From UBA932 sp031548545 (GTDB lineage Bacteria; Bacteroidota; Bacteroidia; Bacteroidales; UBA932): a DNA stretch of 22,353 nucleotides. The position numbers and the translations under genes were made by a program. The notes under the pieces are model-generated. The model saw only the letters and a program-made list of their open reading frames with translations, was not told the origin of the DNA and searched no databases. Shown here one piece after another: positions 1-6,426 of the stretch. Where the stretch lies: the NCBI GenBank assembly GCA_031548545.1, contig JAVBQY010000021.1, positions 1 to 22,353 on the forward strand, in the 5' to 3' direction. Each line of letters begins with the position of its first letter. The stretch's first letter is position 1.

Positions 1-778
1 CGGAAAGCAGTAAGGTCCCGCCCGTAGCGGCGCTGTACCAGTCTATGGTAGCCCCTGCAGAGGAGGTAGCCGACAGGGTGACCACCCCGCTGGCGCAACG
101 CGCAGCGCCGCTGCTGCCGGTTACCGTGGGCAGCGCTCCTGCGCAGTCCACCAGCCCGCTGTTGCCGCTAAGGTCGGTATAGCTGCCTACGCGGAAACCC
201 GCAGGCAGGGTCCAGGAGGCCTCACTGGAAGGAAAGGTCATCGTTCCGCCCGCACTGTTGACTATGATGCCGCAGAAAGGTGCGGTACCCACCAGTGCTA
301 CGGTATTAAAGCTGCCTGCCACGCCATAGGTAGCCAGGGGCGGATAATCCAGGGCATAGACACAGGGCTTACTAATGGTCACCCCGGCCTGCGGGGTTAC
401 CCGCACAGTCAGCGTCGCGGCCCTGTCCACCGCACGGGCCTGCCCGTCTACAAAGAAGCCTGCGGTATTGCCGGCCACCAACCGCGCCCTGGCGCCCGGC
501 CAGGTCGCCAGCCCGGCGGTCACCGTCGCTCCGCTAACCGGCAGCCGCCTGAGCTCCCCACTGGCCGGATCCTTATAATCTATCAGCACCCACACCGAGT
601 CCGACCAGGGCGCTGTGCGCGCACCCGTTCCCCAGGCAATATCAAAGGTGAGGCTATTGTCACCCCAGATCTTCAAATCACCCACCGTCACCGGCTGTGC
701 GGAAAGCACCCCCACCAGCGGTCCGGACAACATCAACTCAACAAATAAACAACTAAGCAATAAGCAGATTTTTTTCAT
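1..778 (-). CDS. Secreted Ig-like (CHU_C-type) repeat surface protein, N-terminal part
   Basis: The minus strand is open from an ATG at 778 to the window edge (259 codons), so only the N-terminus is here. It begins MKKICLLLSCLF and continues hydrophobic to about residue 25, a signal peptide ending near LSAQP. A domain of about 130 residues follows (GDLKIWGDNSLTFDIAWGTG, later WVLIDYKDPASGE), unfamiliar to me beyond its secreted, beta-rich look. The last visible stretch, with CASGVVTL and ATIDWYSAATGG, has the pattern of the Ig-like CHU_C domain found repeated in large Bacteroidota cell-surface and type IX-secreted proteins. Paired cysteines (PFCG, VDCAG, ARCAS) fit an extracellular protein. 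I infer a large repetitive adhesin or surface protein. The C-terminus, where a sorting domain would sit, is outside the window. No promoter was recognised upstream. Confidence 0.75.
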   Translation of the reverse strand, partial: MKKICLLLSCLFVELMLSGPLVGVLSAQPVTVGDLKIWGDNSLTFDIAWGTGARTAPWSDSVWVLIDYKDPASGELRRLPVSGATVTAGLATWPGARARLVAGNTAGFFVDGQARAVDRAATLTVRVTPQAGVTISKPCVYALDYPPLATYGVAGSFNTVALVGTAPFCGIIVNSAGGTMTFPSSEASWTLPAGFRVGSYTDLSGNSGLVDCAGALPTVTGSSGAARCASGVVTLSATSSAGATIDWYSAATGGTLLLS

Positions 779-870
779 ATGATTAGAAAGGATTATAAGG
801 AACTAAGGGACTGAGAGACTAAGTGATTAAGAGAAAGACAAAAAAACAATTTGCAGTTAAGGACCGTCCT

Positions 871-989
871 ACGTCAGCCGGCGTGAAAAAAATTGAAAGC
901 GACGCGTTAAAAAACAAGGGTTGTTTGAACGGCGAAGCCGTGAGTTCCCTTGTTTTAGCGGAGTGCACAATTTTTAGCCGGGCTGGCGT
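871..989. repeat. Nested imperfect palindrome, about 119 bp
   Basis: Four pairings nest inside one another: 871-882 with 977-989 (one bulge and one G-T pair), 888-895 with 968-975, 911-920 with 947-956 (perfect 10 bp, AAAACAAGGG/CCCTTGTTTT) and 929-933 with 937-941 around a GAA loop. Either strand could fold into one long irregular hairpin. It looks like a small repeat element (REP or MITE type) or a structured RNA; the window holds no second copy to decide. Confidence 0.55.
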
Positions 990-1005
990 CAGACTTGACT
1001 TTTTG

Positions 1006-1031
1006 GTACTTTTGGGTCAAGCCAAAAGTAC
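1006..1031. repeat. Perfect 10-bp inverted repeat
   Basis: GTACTTTTGG at 1006-1015 pairs perfectly with CCAAAAGTAC at 1022-1031 around the loop GTCAAG. It lies 16 bases beyond the nested palindrome 871-989 and may be part of the same element. From memory, similar 'GGTACTTTTGG...CCAAAAGTAC' hairpins recur in Bacteroidota intergenic DNA; this was not checked. No T-tract follows, so it is not a good terminator. Confidence 0.5.
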
Positions 1032-1247
1032 ATAAAGAAAATAAGGAGCCGCCGCCCCCGCGGCACACCGCGATGGCACCGCGGCACATAAAAACAGTAA
1101 CAAGAAGTGTAGGTGAGCGCAGCTCCTTAAACAACAGCCAATAAAAACCCCTGCCGCAAAATAATTTTGCAGCAATAGCATTTACTCTTTAAATGGTTGA
1201 TTATTTAAATGATATCTTTAGCGTGGTCCTTTTTTAGTTTATTCTGA

Positions 1248-1387
1248 TCATGAGGTCCTAGGAAAACCCGTACAATTAAAAAAAACCAGGCCCACGCCAA
1301 TTTTTAATGTTCAATGTTGAAGCATGAAAAAAGGGGGTGGGCGCCGGCTTTATCTCTCAATTGTACGAAATTTCCTAGGTTCCATGA
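1248..1387. repeat. Long imperfect palindrome, about 140 bp
   Basis: Three blocks pair in order from the outside: TCATG 1248-1252 with CATGA 1383-1387, CCTAGGAAA 1257-1265 with TTTCCTAGG 1371-1379, and CGTACAATT 1269-1277 with AATTGTACG 1359-1367. GCCCAC 1290-1295 can pair with GTGGGC 1337-1342 inside. The two 9-bp blocks are perfect. The layout resembles terminal inverted repeats of a tiny non-autonomous element, or one long RNA hairpin. No target-site duplication is obvious. Confidence 0.55.
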
Positions 1388-1529
1388 CCGAGTAATAAAA
1401 GCCAACGCCAGTGTGCCGTGAGGCACAAAAAGGGGGAGAAGTAAAGAACGTTTTATATGACACAAAATTAAGCGCTTTTTTTGGCATTGCCAATAAGCGG
1501 GTGTGAAATTGTGCAAATTCACCTTGTTA

Positions 1530-1919
1530 TCAACCCTCCTGATGTCTGCCGATACGCTTGTGCAGCCTTGCATCAACCAGCAGCAACAATGCGCCGGCCA
1601 GCATGCCGCCAATGATGCTCGGCGAGTACCTGACCCGGGTAAGGCTGCCGATAATGGAAGACAACAGTTGACCGGTAGCATGCAAGAAAGGTTGTACATA
1701 TAATGCCGTCCATCCGAAGAAATAGTCTGCCGCCCACCACCCGCCGGCCAGCGCAACAAGCCCGCCGAGGCTAAGGGCTATAATCGCCCCGGCGCTCAGC
1801 CTTTGCTGCCGTGGCGGTAAGGCTTCCACCTGCATCATAAGCCTTGCCGTGAAATCAACACTTGTTTTTTCTGCCGGCAGTTGCTTCAGCAACTCATCTA
1901 TATTTTTTATTTCATCCAT
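1530..1919 (-). CDS. Membrane anti-sigma factor candidate
   Basis: This 129-residue protein begins 27 bases after the ECF sigma gene and is almost certainly co-transcribed with it. It has a cytoplasmic head of about 40 residues (MDEIKNIDELLKQLPAEK, then DFTARLMMQVEALPPRQQ), a hydrophobic segment at about 42-70 (GAIIALSLGGLVALAGGWWAADYFF), a linker, and a second hydrophobic segment at about 100-117 (GGMLAGALLLLVDARL) ending in a basic tail. The 'P..DFTARLM..VE' head before a membrane segment is common in small Bacteroidota proteins encoded next to ECF sigma factors and thought to restrain them. There is no zinc-binding HxxxCxxC motif, so the mode of sigma binding is unclear. Function is inferred from position and topology. 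Confidence 0.75.
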   Translation of the reverse strand: MDEIKNIDELLKQLPAEKTSVDFTARLMMQVEALPPRQQRLSAGAIIALSLGGLVALAGGWWAADYFFGWTALYVQPFLHATGQLLSSIIGSLTRVRYSPSIIGGMLAGALLLLVDARLHKRIGRHQEG

Positions 1920-1946
1920 TTTCTTTACATGTTACTTTTTAGCCTT

Positions 1947-2474
1947 TCACCCTTTAATCATTTCTTTCAGTTTCTGCCTGGTCCTGTGCAGGCGAACCTT
2001 TGTATTGCCGGGGCTCCAGCCAAGCACCTGCGCCGCTTCTTCTACCGATTTATTTTCCGTGTAAAACAAGGTCACCAATGCCGCCTCCTCTGCCGGAAGT
2101 TGTCCTATAGCCTGTTGCAGTTGCCGGAACTGTTGTTCCCGCTCTTCGTAGTGCTCTTCATCGCTTACATATAGCTGTTGTTCTTGCAGCTCCTGTACGG
2201 GCAATTGCCGTTTCCTCAGGGCCGAGATCGCCGTATTGTAGGCAATGCGGAACAACCAGGTAGAAAAACGCGCCTCCTGCTTGAACCGGTGCAACTCCTG
2301 AAAAGCTTTCAAAAAAACGTCCTGTGCAATCTCTTCCGCCCATTCACGTTGATGTACAATGCGCAATACCAGGTTGAAGACATGGTCTTTATGCGCCTCT
2401 ACCAATAAGGCGAAAGCCTTGGTGTCGCCCCCTAAGACCTGTGCTATGACCTGTTTCTCGTGTTGTACTTCCAT
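1947..2474 (-). CDS. ECF-type RNA polymerase sigma factor
   Basis: The 175-residue protein has the full ECF layout. Region 2 covers about residues 20-90, with the core-binding and -10-recognition signature AEEIAQDVFLKAFQELHRFKQ followed by FSTWLFRIAYNTAISALRKR. An acidic/glutamine-rich linker follows, then region 4 at about 120-172 (QAIGQLPAEEAALVTLFYTENKSVEEAAQVLGW, GNTKVRLHRTRQKLKEMI), the helix-turn-helix that reads the -35 element. It directs RNA polymerase to a small regulon. Its own start lies just below an ECF-type promoter that is mirrored in front of the divergent DUF6249 gene, which suggests autoregulation. ATG at 2474 is chosen because the N-terminus (MEVQHEKQVIAQVLGGDTKAF) fits the family. 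The anti-sigma candidate follows directly. Confidence 0.95.
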   Translation of the reverse strand: MEVQHEKQVIAQVLGGDTKAFALLVEAHKDHVFNLVLRIVHQREWAEEIAQDVFLKAFQELHRFKQEARFSTWLFRIAYNTAISALRKRQLPVQELQEQQLYVSDEEHYEEREQQFRQLQQAIGQLPAEEAALVTLFYTENKSVEEAAQVLGWSPGNTKVRLHRTRQKLKEMIKG

Positions 2475-2482
2475 CTCATTGC

Positions 2483-2513
2483 TTATGACGCTAAAAAAAC
2501 AGCCAGGTTACAA
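2483..2513 (-). promoter_or_regulatory. ECF-type promoter of the sigma factor gene
   Basis: Read on the minus strand, GTAAC (2511-2507) and CGTCATAA (2490-2483) are separated by exactly 16 bases, the usual ECF -35/-10 geometry. The same two boxes with the same spacer length occur in mirror image at 2544-2572. The predicted transcription start is near 2479, only about five bases before the ATG at 2474, so the mRNA would be nearly leaderless. Assignment to this sigma factor is inference. Confidence 0.7.
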
Positions 2514-2541
2514 CCTGCGCCGGAGAAAAATTTTACAGGCC

Positions 2542-2572
2542 TTGTAACCTCTCCGGAAAAGTAGCGTCATAA
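2542..2572 (+). promoter_or_regulatory. ECF-type promoter of the DUF6249 gene
   Basis: GTAAC at 2544-2548 and CGTCATAA at 2565-2572, 16 bases apart, match the divergent promoter of the sigma gene. Identity extends to TTGTAACCT and TAGCGTCATAA. The predicted start is near 2577, giving a leader of about 32 A-rich bases before the ATG at 2609. Confidence 0.7.
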
Positions 2573-2608
2573 GGGCAAAACAAAGTTAAACATTAAAAAC
2601 AAATTATT

Positions 2609-2965
2609 ATGGAAGCTATTATTATTACACCGGTAGTATTTATAACGATCTATATGATCATTGAATTATTTGTACACCGTAAAGAACGCCTGATGCTGAT
2701 TGATAAAGCCGCACAAAATCAAAATATTGATATTAGAGGCCTGTTGCAGAAAACCGGATCCGGCTTCTCCTTTTCCGCTTTGAAGATAGGTTGTCTGCTC
2801 TCTGGCCTGGGGGTGGGTTTTTTTGTGAGTTTTGCACTGCGCATAGCTTTACAGCATTGTATGCAGGATTGGGGAACGCAGGAAATGCTGAGCATCGCGT
2901 CGGTGCTTACTTTCGGGGGCCTGGGCATGATAGTGGCCTACCTTATTGATAAACCGAAAAAATAA
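2609..2965 (+). CDS. DUF6249-type small membrane protein
   Basis: The 118-residue protein has an N-terminal membrane segment at about 3-22 (IIITPVVFITIYMIIELFV), a basic cytoplasmic stretch (HRKERLMLIDKAAQNQNID), and two more hydrophobic segments at about 57-80 and 93-113, ending in DKPKK. The FVHRKERLMLI motif after the first helix is typical of the DUF6249 family, whose members I recall next to ECF sigma factors in Bacteroidales; no biochemical function is known to me. Its divergent position and shared ECF promoter sequence put it in the same regulatory unit as the sigma gene. It may be an output of the stress response or a membrane modulator of it. A bidirectional terminator lies 33 bases after its stop. 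Confidence 0.8.
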   Translation: MEAIIITPVVFITIYMIIELFVHRKERLMLIDKAAQNQNIDIRGLLQKTGSGFSFSALKIGCLLSGLGVGFFVSFALRIALQHCMQDWGTQEMLSIASVLTFGGLGMIVAYLIDKPKK

Positions 2966-2998
2966 CAGCGGGTAAATCAATACATATTGTAAAATAAA

Positions 2999-3031
2999 AT
3001 CGCTCCGGGCATATACTGCATCCGGAGCGAT
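2999..3031. terminator. Bidirectional intrinsic terminator
   Basis: A perfect 10-bp stem, ATCGCTCCGG at 2999-3008 with CCGGAGCGAT at 3022-3031, has a T-rich run on both sides (GTTGTTTTC downstream on plus, TTTATTTT downstream on minus). It sits between the convergent DUF6249 and DUF1573 genes and serves both. Confidence 0.85.
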
Positions 3032-3058
3032 GTTGTTTTCTTAGGCGCCTTCCTCTTT

Positions 3059-3454
3059 TTATTGGGCGGCCACTACCTTTCCTTTAATGTGCAATACAAT
3101 AAATCCGGGCTTGGCGTTAGAGTACACGGAGAGCGTCTTATCAAAGGGCATTACGGCGCCGGGGTTATACGTCGCTTTCACTTCCCCTTTCTGTCCGGGG
3201 GCTACCGGTTCTTTGGTCCAACCCGGAGTGGTGCAGCCGCAGGAGGCGGTTACGTTTTGAATGATAATAGCCTCGGCGCCCGTGTTGGTAAATTCAAACG
3301 TGTAAGTTTGAGGGCCCGAATTCTGGACAATTTCGCCAAAATCATGTACCGGTTCGTTAAATACAATCGTTGTGTCTGACTTAACAGGCGTTTGGGCTGC
3401 GGCGCCGAATCCGAATCCAAGGACAAGCGCGGCAATTAGAAATAACTTTTTCAT
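3059..3454 (-). CDS. Secreted DUF1573 domain protein
   Basis: The 131-residue protein has a clear signal peptide (MKKLFLIAALVLGFGFGAAAQ, cleavage about residue 20). The rest is one DUF1573 domain: VHDFGEIVQNSGPQTYTFEFTNTG, then the family's ASCGCTTPGW motif near residue 70, APGQKGEVKATYNPG, and a final strand FIVLHIKGKV. DUF1573 is an ASPM/SPD-2/Hydin-like Ig fold common in periplasmic and surface proteins of Bacteroidota; its role is not established. It follows the small 89-residue gene by 22 bases and is probably the last gene of the second sigma-factor operon, ending at the bidirectional terminator 2999-3031. Confidence 0.9.
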   Translation of the reverse strand: MKKLFLIAALVLGFGFGAAAQTPVKSDTTIVFNEPVHDFGEIVQNSGPQTYTFEFTNTGAEAIIIQNVTASCGCTTPGWTKEPVAPGQKGEVKATYNPGAVMPFDKTLSVYSNAKPGFIVLHIKGKVVAAQ

Positions 3455-3476
3455 ATTGAAATAATAAATTAAGTTT

Positions 3477-3746
3477 TTATTCGGAGCGGCGGGGCGTAAT
3501 GTCTATTCCACAGCGCCGGGCTATATCTTCTGCCCGGTCAAAGGCCGGGAAGGCCTTTTTACTTTCAAACCGCAGGTCGCGGTCCAGCCGTTTAGACCTT
3601 GTCAGGTATTGGCGCGCCTCGGCATGGTTTTCCATATAGTTTTTCAGCGCCTCTTTCTCGGCAGGCATTAACCCTTTGATAAAGTCTTTCTTTACCACAC
3701 GGAGAAAGCCCCGCTGGTTCCTGATATTTATTTCAGATACTGCCAT
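3477..3746 (-). CDS. Small soluble protein overlapping the sigma gene; possible anti-sigma factor
   Basis: This 89-residue protein overlaps the end of the second ECF sigma gene by 19 bases in another frame, so translation is probably coupled. It has no signal peptide or membrane segment and is strongly charged. The stretch FIKGLMPAEKEALKNYMENHAEARQYLTRSKRL (about residues 22-54) has the helical spacing of the N-terminal domain of anti-sigma factors ('GELSPEE...ALEAHL...CR..L'), but the zinc-binding cysteines are absent. Anti-sigma function is inferred from this faint likeness and from position; it could equally be an unrelated cytoplasmic protein. I do not recognise a named family. Confidence 0.7.
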   Translation of the reverse strand: MAVSEINIRNQRGFLRVVKKDFIKGLMPAEKEALKNYMENHAEARQYLTRSKRLDRDLRFESKKAFPAFDRAEDIARRCGIDITPRRSE

Positions 3747-4300
3747 TGCAATAGTTTTTTTCTCATGCTCATGCGGGCCCGGTAAACAATGGTCTTGGAC
3801 TTTGGTTCCGGCAGGCCGGTAATTTCATAAATCTGCTCGTAGGTGCAGTCTGCCTGATACTTCAATACCATCACCCGGCGTTGTTTGCGGCTTAACTGGC
3901 CGAAAGCCCTGCGCAGCGGTCGCCGGAACTCCGGGTTACTATGCACCTGGTCTTCGGGGGTGAGTTCCGTGGTACCGTCTTCCGGCGCCGGCGGGTTATA
4001 AAGTGCGTCTTCCGGCACGGCTTCCCAACCCTGCCTGTCCATATACGACAAGCCCATTTCCAGTGCTATCCGGTAAATCCACAGGTAAAAACTGATATCG
4101 AACCGGAACTTTTTCAACTGCGTATAAGCCGTAGCAAATAGTTGACTTGTAAGTTCTTCTGATGCGGATTGGGAGTTGGTGATACTGCAAAACAGGTTGA
4201 AAATGCAACGCTGATACCGTTTGATCAACTCGACATACTGCAGCTTGTCACCCGAGCGTATGGCCTGTATCATGTTATATTCTTCAACCCACTTTGGCAT
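3728..4300 (-). CDS. Divergent ECF-type sigma factor
   Basis: The 190-residue protein matches the ECF plan: region 2 (NMIQAIRSGDKLQYVELIKRYQ, then SASEELTSQLFATAYTQLKKF and FYLWIYRIALEMGLSYMD), a linker rich in Pro, Glu and Asp (about 98-122), and region 4 (RAFGQLSRKQRRVMVLKYQADCTYEQIYEITGL, SKTIVYRARMSMRKKLLQ). Region 4 is well kept, whereas the usual DLTQEVF core-binding motif reads ELTSQLF and the residues after FYLWIYRIA differ from the usual RN. It is probably functional but diverged. It is transcribed from a housekeeping-type promoter at 4323-4330, unlike the first sigma gene. The barrel/phosphodiesterase operon starts divergently next to it and is a candidate target. Confidence 0.9.
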   Translation of the reverse strand: MPKWVEEYNMIQAIRSGDKLQYVELIKRYQRCIFNLFCSITNSQSASEELTSQLFATAYTQLKKFRFDISFYLWIYRIALEMGLSYMDRQGWEAVPEDALYNPPAPEDGTTELTPEDQVHSNPEFRRPLRRAFGQLSRKQRRVMVLKYQADCTYEQIYEITGLPEPKSKTIVYRARMSMRKKLLQWQYLK

Positions 4301-4322
4301 AGTTTTTGCTTATAGTTTCCTG

Positions 4323-4330
4323 CAAAAGTA
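4323..4330 (-). promoter_or_regulatory. Housekeeping -7 box for the second sigma operon
   Basis: TACTTTTG on the minus strand matches the Bacteroidota -7 consensus TAnnTTTG; a T-rich stretch lies about 20 bases upstream in place of TTTG. It sits 22 bases before the ATG at 4300 and within 14 bases of the divergent box at 4344-4351, so the two promoters overlap. Confidence 0.55.
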
Positions 4331-4343
4331 GTTGATTTTTTGC

Positions 4344-4351
4344 TAATTTTG
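4344..4351 (+). promoter_or_regulatory. Housekeeping -7 box for the barrel/phosphodiesterase operon
   Basis: TAATTTTG matches TAnnTTTG. No good TTTG is found at the expected distance upstream. The box lies downstream of an alternative start codon at 4340, which argues that translation really starts at 4403. Confidence 0.5.
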
Positions 4352-4402
4352 AAAAAAAAACGCAACTTCGCACGAAATAACAGAATAAAACGTAACATCT
4401 AT

Positions 4403-5140
4403 ATGATCAAAAACTTGTTTATCGGGGTTTTATTGTCCGTCTTCCTGCTGTGCAACTTTAGTATGGCGGCGCAGGAAGAATCGCCGGACGAAAAACAATC
4501 CTACACGATTAAGGAAAACACCATGGTTTTCCCTCATAAACGGGAGGTGAATAAATGGGACTTCTCTATTGGTGCAAGCCTTACCAAACTGCCGTTTGAC
4601 TGGGTGGAAACCGCTATGAACGCCCCTATGTTCAACTTTCATGTTAACTACGGATTGCCTTATGGCTTTTCGCTCTCCGGAGATGTATTGAGCCTTATTA
4701 TCTCCAATCAGTTCCGTGTCGGGCCGCGCTGGAACTGTGAGTTGGGCGACTTTGCCTTTAACGCCGGCTATGACGCCGCTTTCATGTTCGGTTATATGTG
4801 GTTTGCAGGCTTTAATGACAAGATGCGTTCGGTATTTACCTATCCCAACGTCTCTGTCGGCTACAATCTCGGGAAAATAGCCCTGACGCTGGAGGGGGAA
4901 GTGATGTTCATCAATTGGATGCGCATGACGGCCGGCGACGAGGAAACGAATATTAACGGTTCGTTCTTTACAGGAGGCTCTGTCGGCCTGTTCGTCGAGC
5001 AGCGTATTTACAAAGAAAAAGCATTTGTCATCGGCTTGAAAGGGTATTACACCAAGTTCTTTTTCCTGGCTTGGCCGGCTTTTTCTACCTTCGACCGTTT
5101 TTATTTCTTACCCGAACTCTCATTTGCTGTTAAATTATGA
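4403..5140 (+). CDS. Outer-membrane beta-barrel protein (unrecognised family)
   Basis: I choose the ATG at 4403, giving 245 residues and a proper signal peptide (MIKNLFIGVLLSVFLLCNFSMAAQ). An upstream in-frame start at 4340 would add 21 basic residues before the signal peptide and would precede the predicted promoter box. The mature part is rich in alternating aromatic and small residues with repeated short strands (WDFSIGASLTKLPF, FNFHVNYGLPYGFSLSG, FAFNAGYDAAFMFGYMWF, VSVGYNLGKIALTLEGE), ending in an aromatic-hydrophobic strand FYFLPELSFAVKL, as in outer-membrane barrels. Substrate unknown. Its stop overlaps the start of the phosphodiesterase lipoprotein by four bases (ATGA), so the two are co-translated and may act together. 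Confidence 0.75.
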   Translation: MIKNLFIGVLLSVFLLCNFSMAAQEESPDEKQSYTIKENTMVFPHKREVNKWDFSIGASLTKLPFDWVETAMNAPMFNFHVNYGLPYGFSLSGDVLSLIISNQFRVGPRWNCELGDFAFNAGYDAAFMFGYMWFAGFNDKMRSVFTYPNVSVGYNLGKIALTLEGEVMFINWMRMTAGDEETNINGSFFTGGSVGLFVEQRIYKEKAFVIGLKGYYTKFFFLAWPAFSTFDRFYFLPELSFAVKL

Positions 5141-6426
5141 AAAAGATATACTTCTTCCTCGTTGCTTTTATGCTGACGATGGGTTCATGCCACTATTACG
5201 ATACTTATGACCTGGGTATCCCGAGCCTCGGGCCCAACTCACTGATTGATGAAAACTCGCCTCAACTGCCGGACCGGGCCAAATTCAGCCTGGAGGGTAT
5301 TTACGTGGTAAAATCAGGGAACGCCATGTTAGGCGATACCCTGGTACTGAAATCGACCTATAACTACAAGACCGGCGGGCAGCTCAGCTTCTTCGGCAAG
5401 CCCAAGGGCGTATATGCCATTATGCAGGCTACGGCCCTGGACTCGCTGATTTACATGGAGGGCTACTGGCGTTGCGCACAGACCACGGAAACAGGGGCCA
5501 TGCGCCTGTCTATGAAAGACGGACGGCAAATCCTGGCCGGCAGCCTGGACGCCCCGGTAACGCTTGTCGGTGCATATCTCGAAGGCAATATCTATACTGA
5601 TGTGGAACTGGTACTGGTGAAACGCCTAACGCCTTCCGTACGCGCAAAGGCCCAGGAGTACTTTATTATAGGACACCGGGGCGGCGGACGCACCTCCGAC
5701 CGTTTGCCCATCTCCGAAAATTCCGTAGCCATGATCCATTTCACCGAACGTTTCGGAACCAATGGCGTGGAAATTGATATCCAGTTTACCAAAGACGGCG
5801 TACCGGTGGTGTATCATGATGATGATATTAACATTCGCCTTACCAGGAAAGGCCCGTTAATGGGGCCGGTCAATAATTATACCTATAGCCAGCTGACCAC
5901 TCTGGTGCAATTAGTGCATGGGGAGACCATCCCCACGTTGCAGGAAATGCTGGATGCCGTGTTGTACGAATCGCAGCTGCAACATGTGTGGTTGGATGTG
6001 AAAACGCCCGACGTATTGTTGGCCATAGCGCCTGTACAGGCAGCTATTAACGCCACGGCCAAAGCAATGTATGACAACGGAAGCAGAAAAACCCTTCTGG
6101 AAGTTTTTATGGGCCTTCCCGGCGAAGACAAGGTGGATGCCTTTATGACCCTGCCCGGTTATCAAAATATCCCCTCGCTCTGCGAGCTGACTTTGGATGA
6201 CTTGACCAAAACGAATGCCAAATATTGGGGACCGCGCTGGACCCGCGGACCGCAGCCCGATGCCCTGCAGCAGATACACGCTCAGGGTAAAAAGGCCATT
6301 ACCTGGACCCTCGATGATCCCAACTTTATGGAGGAATACGTGCGTACCACGCAGTTTGACGGTATCTTAACCAATTATCCCACCCTCTTATCCTACTACT
6401 TCTATGTCTACTACAATAACAAATAA
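5137..6426 (+). CDS. Glycerophosphodiester phosphodiesterase-family lipoprotein
   Basis: The 429-residue protein starts with a lipoprotein signal (MKKIYFFLVAFMLTMGSC; lipid-modified Cys18). Residues about 50-165 form a beta-rich domain I do not recognise. The GDPD domain spans about 175-425 with its hallmarks: IGHRGGG (His180, Arg181), SEN (Glu194, Asn195), VEIDIQFTKDGVPVVYHDDD (Glu212, Asp214, His227, Asp228), WLDVKTPD, and the C-terminal TWTLDDP and FDGILTNYP. Such enzymes hydrolyse glycerophosphodiesters to glycerol-3-phosphate and an alcohol, using a divalent metal. All metal and catalytic positions I can check are present. As a lipoprotein it acts in the periplasm or at the cell surface. 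It lies between two barrel genes with overlaps on both sides, suggesting an envelope phosphodiester-scavenging or lipid-turnover unit. Confidence 0.9.
   Translation: MKKIYFFLVAFMLTMGSCHYYDTYDLGIPSLGPNSLIDENSPQLPDRAKFSLEGIYVVKSGNAMLGDTLVLKSTYNYKTGGQLSFFGKPKGVYAIMQATALDSLIYMEGYWRCAQTTETGAMRLSMKDGRQILAGSLDAPVTLVGAYLEGNIYTDVELVLVKRLTPSVRAKAQEYFIIGHRGGGRTSDRLPISENSVAMIHFTERFGTNGVEIDIQFTKDGVPVVYHDDDINIRLTRKGPLMGPVNNYTYSQLTTLVQLVHGETIPTLQEMLDAVLYESQLQHVWLDVKTPDVLLAIAPVQAAINATAKAMYDNGSRKTLLEVFMGLPGEDKVDAFMTLPGYQNIPSLCELTLDDLTKTNAKYWGPRWTRGPQPDALQQIHAQGKKAITWTLDDPNFMEEYVRTTQFDGILTNYPTLLSYYFYVYYNNK

Larger units (their letters stand above)
779..1529. other. Long non-coding intergenic region rich in inverted repeats
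   Basis: About 750 bases lie between the surface protein start and the anti-sigma stop. Short open frames occur (for example 823-1035 + and 1304-1759 -), but their composition is not protein-like and they run through palindromes. The region instead holds at least five inverted repeats: a nested structure at 871-989, a perfect 10-bp hairpin at 1006-1031, a perfect 7-bp palindrome at 1156-1170, a long three-block palindrome at 1248-1387 and a 6-bp hairpin with a GTGA loop at 1412-1427. None has the shape of an intrinsic terminator for either neighbour. It may hold one or two short repeat elements or structured RNAs. Confidence 0.6.

Noticed and set aside
823..1035. 70-codon plus-strand open frame
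   Set aside because: It runs through the nested palindrome and the 10-bp hairpin, and its translation resembles no protein; the DNA is better explained as a structured repeat.
1304..1759. 151-codon minus-strand open frame
   Set aside because: It overlaps the anti-sigma gene in another frame and half of it lies in the palindromic intergenic region; composition is not protein-like.
2483..2572. Palindromic repressor operator or attenuator
   Set aside because: Both inverted repeats coincide with -35 and -10 boxes of two divergent promoters at equal 16-base spacing, which explains the symmetry.
4340..4402. Upstream start for the first barrel gene
   Set aside because: The extra 21 residues are basic and precede a complete signal peptide, and the start lies upstream of the predicted promoter box.
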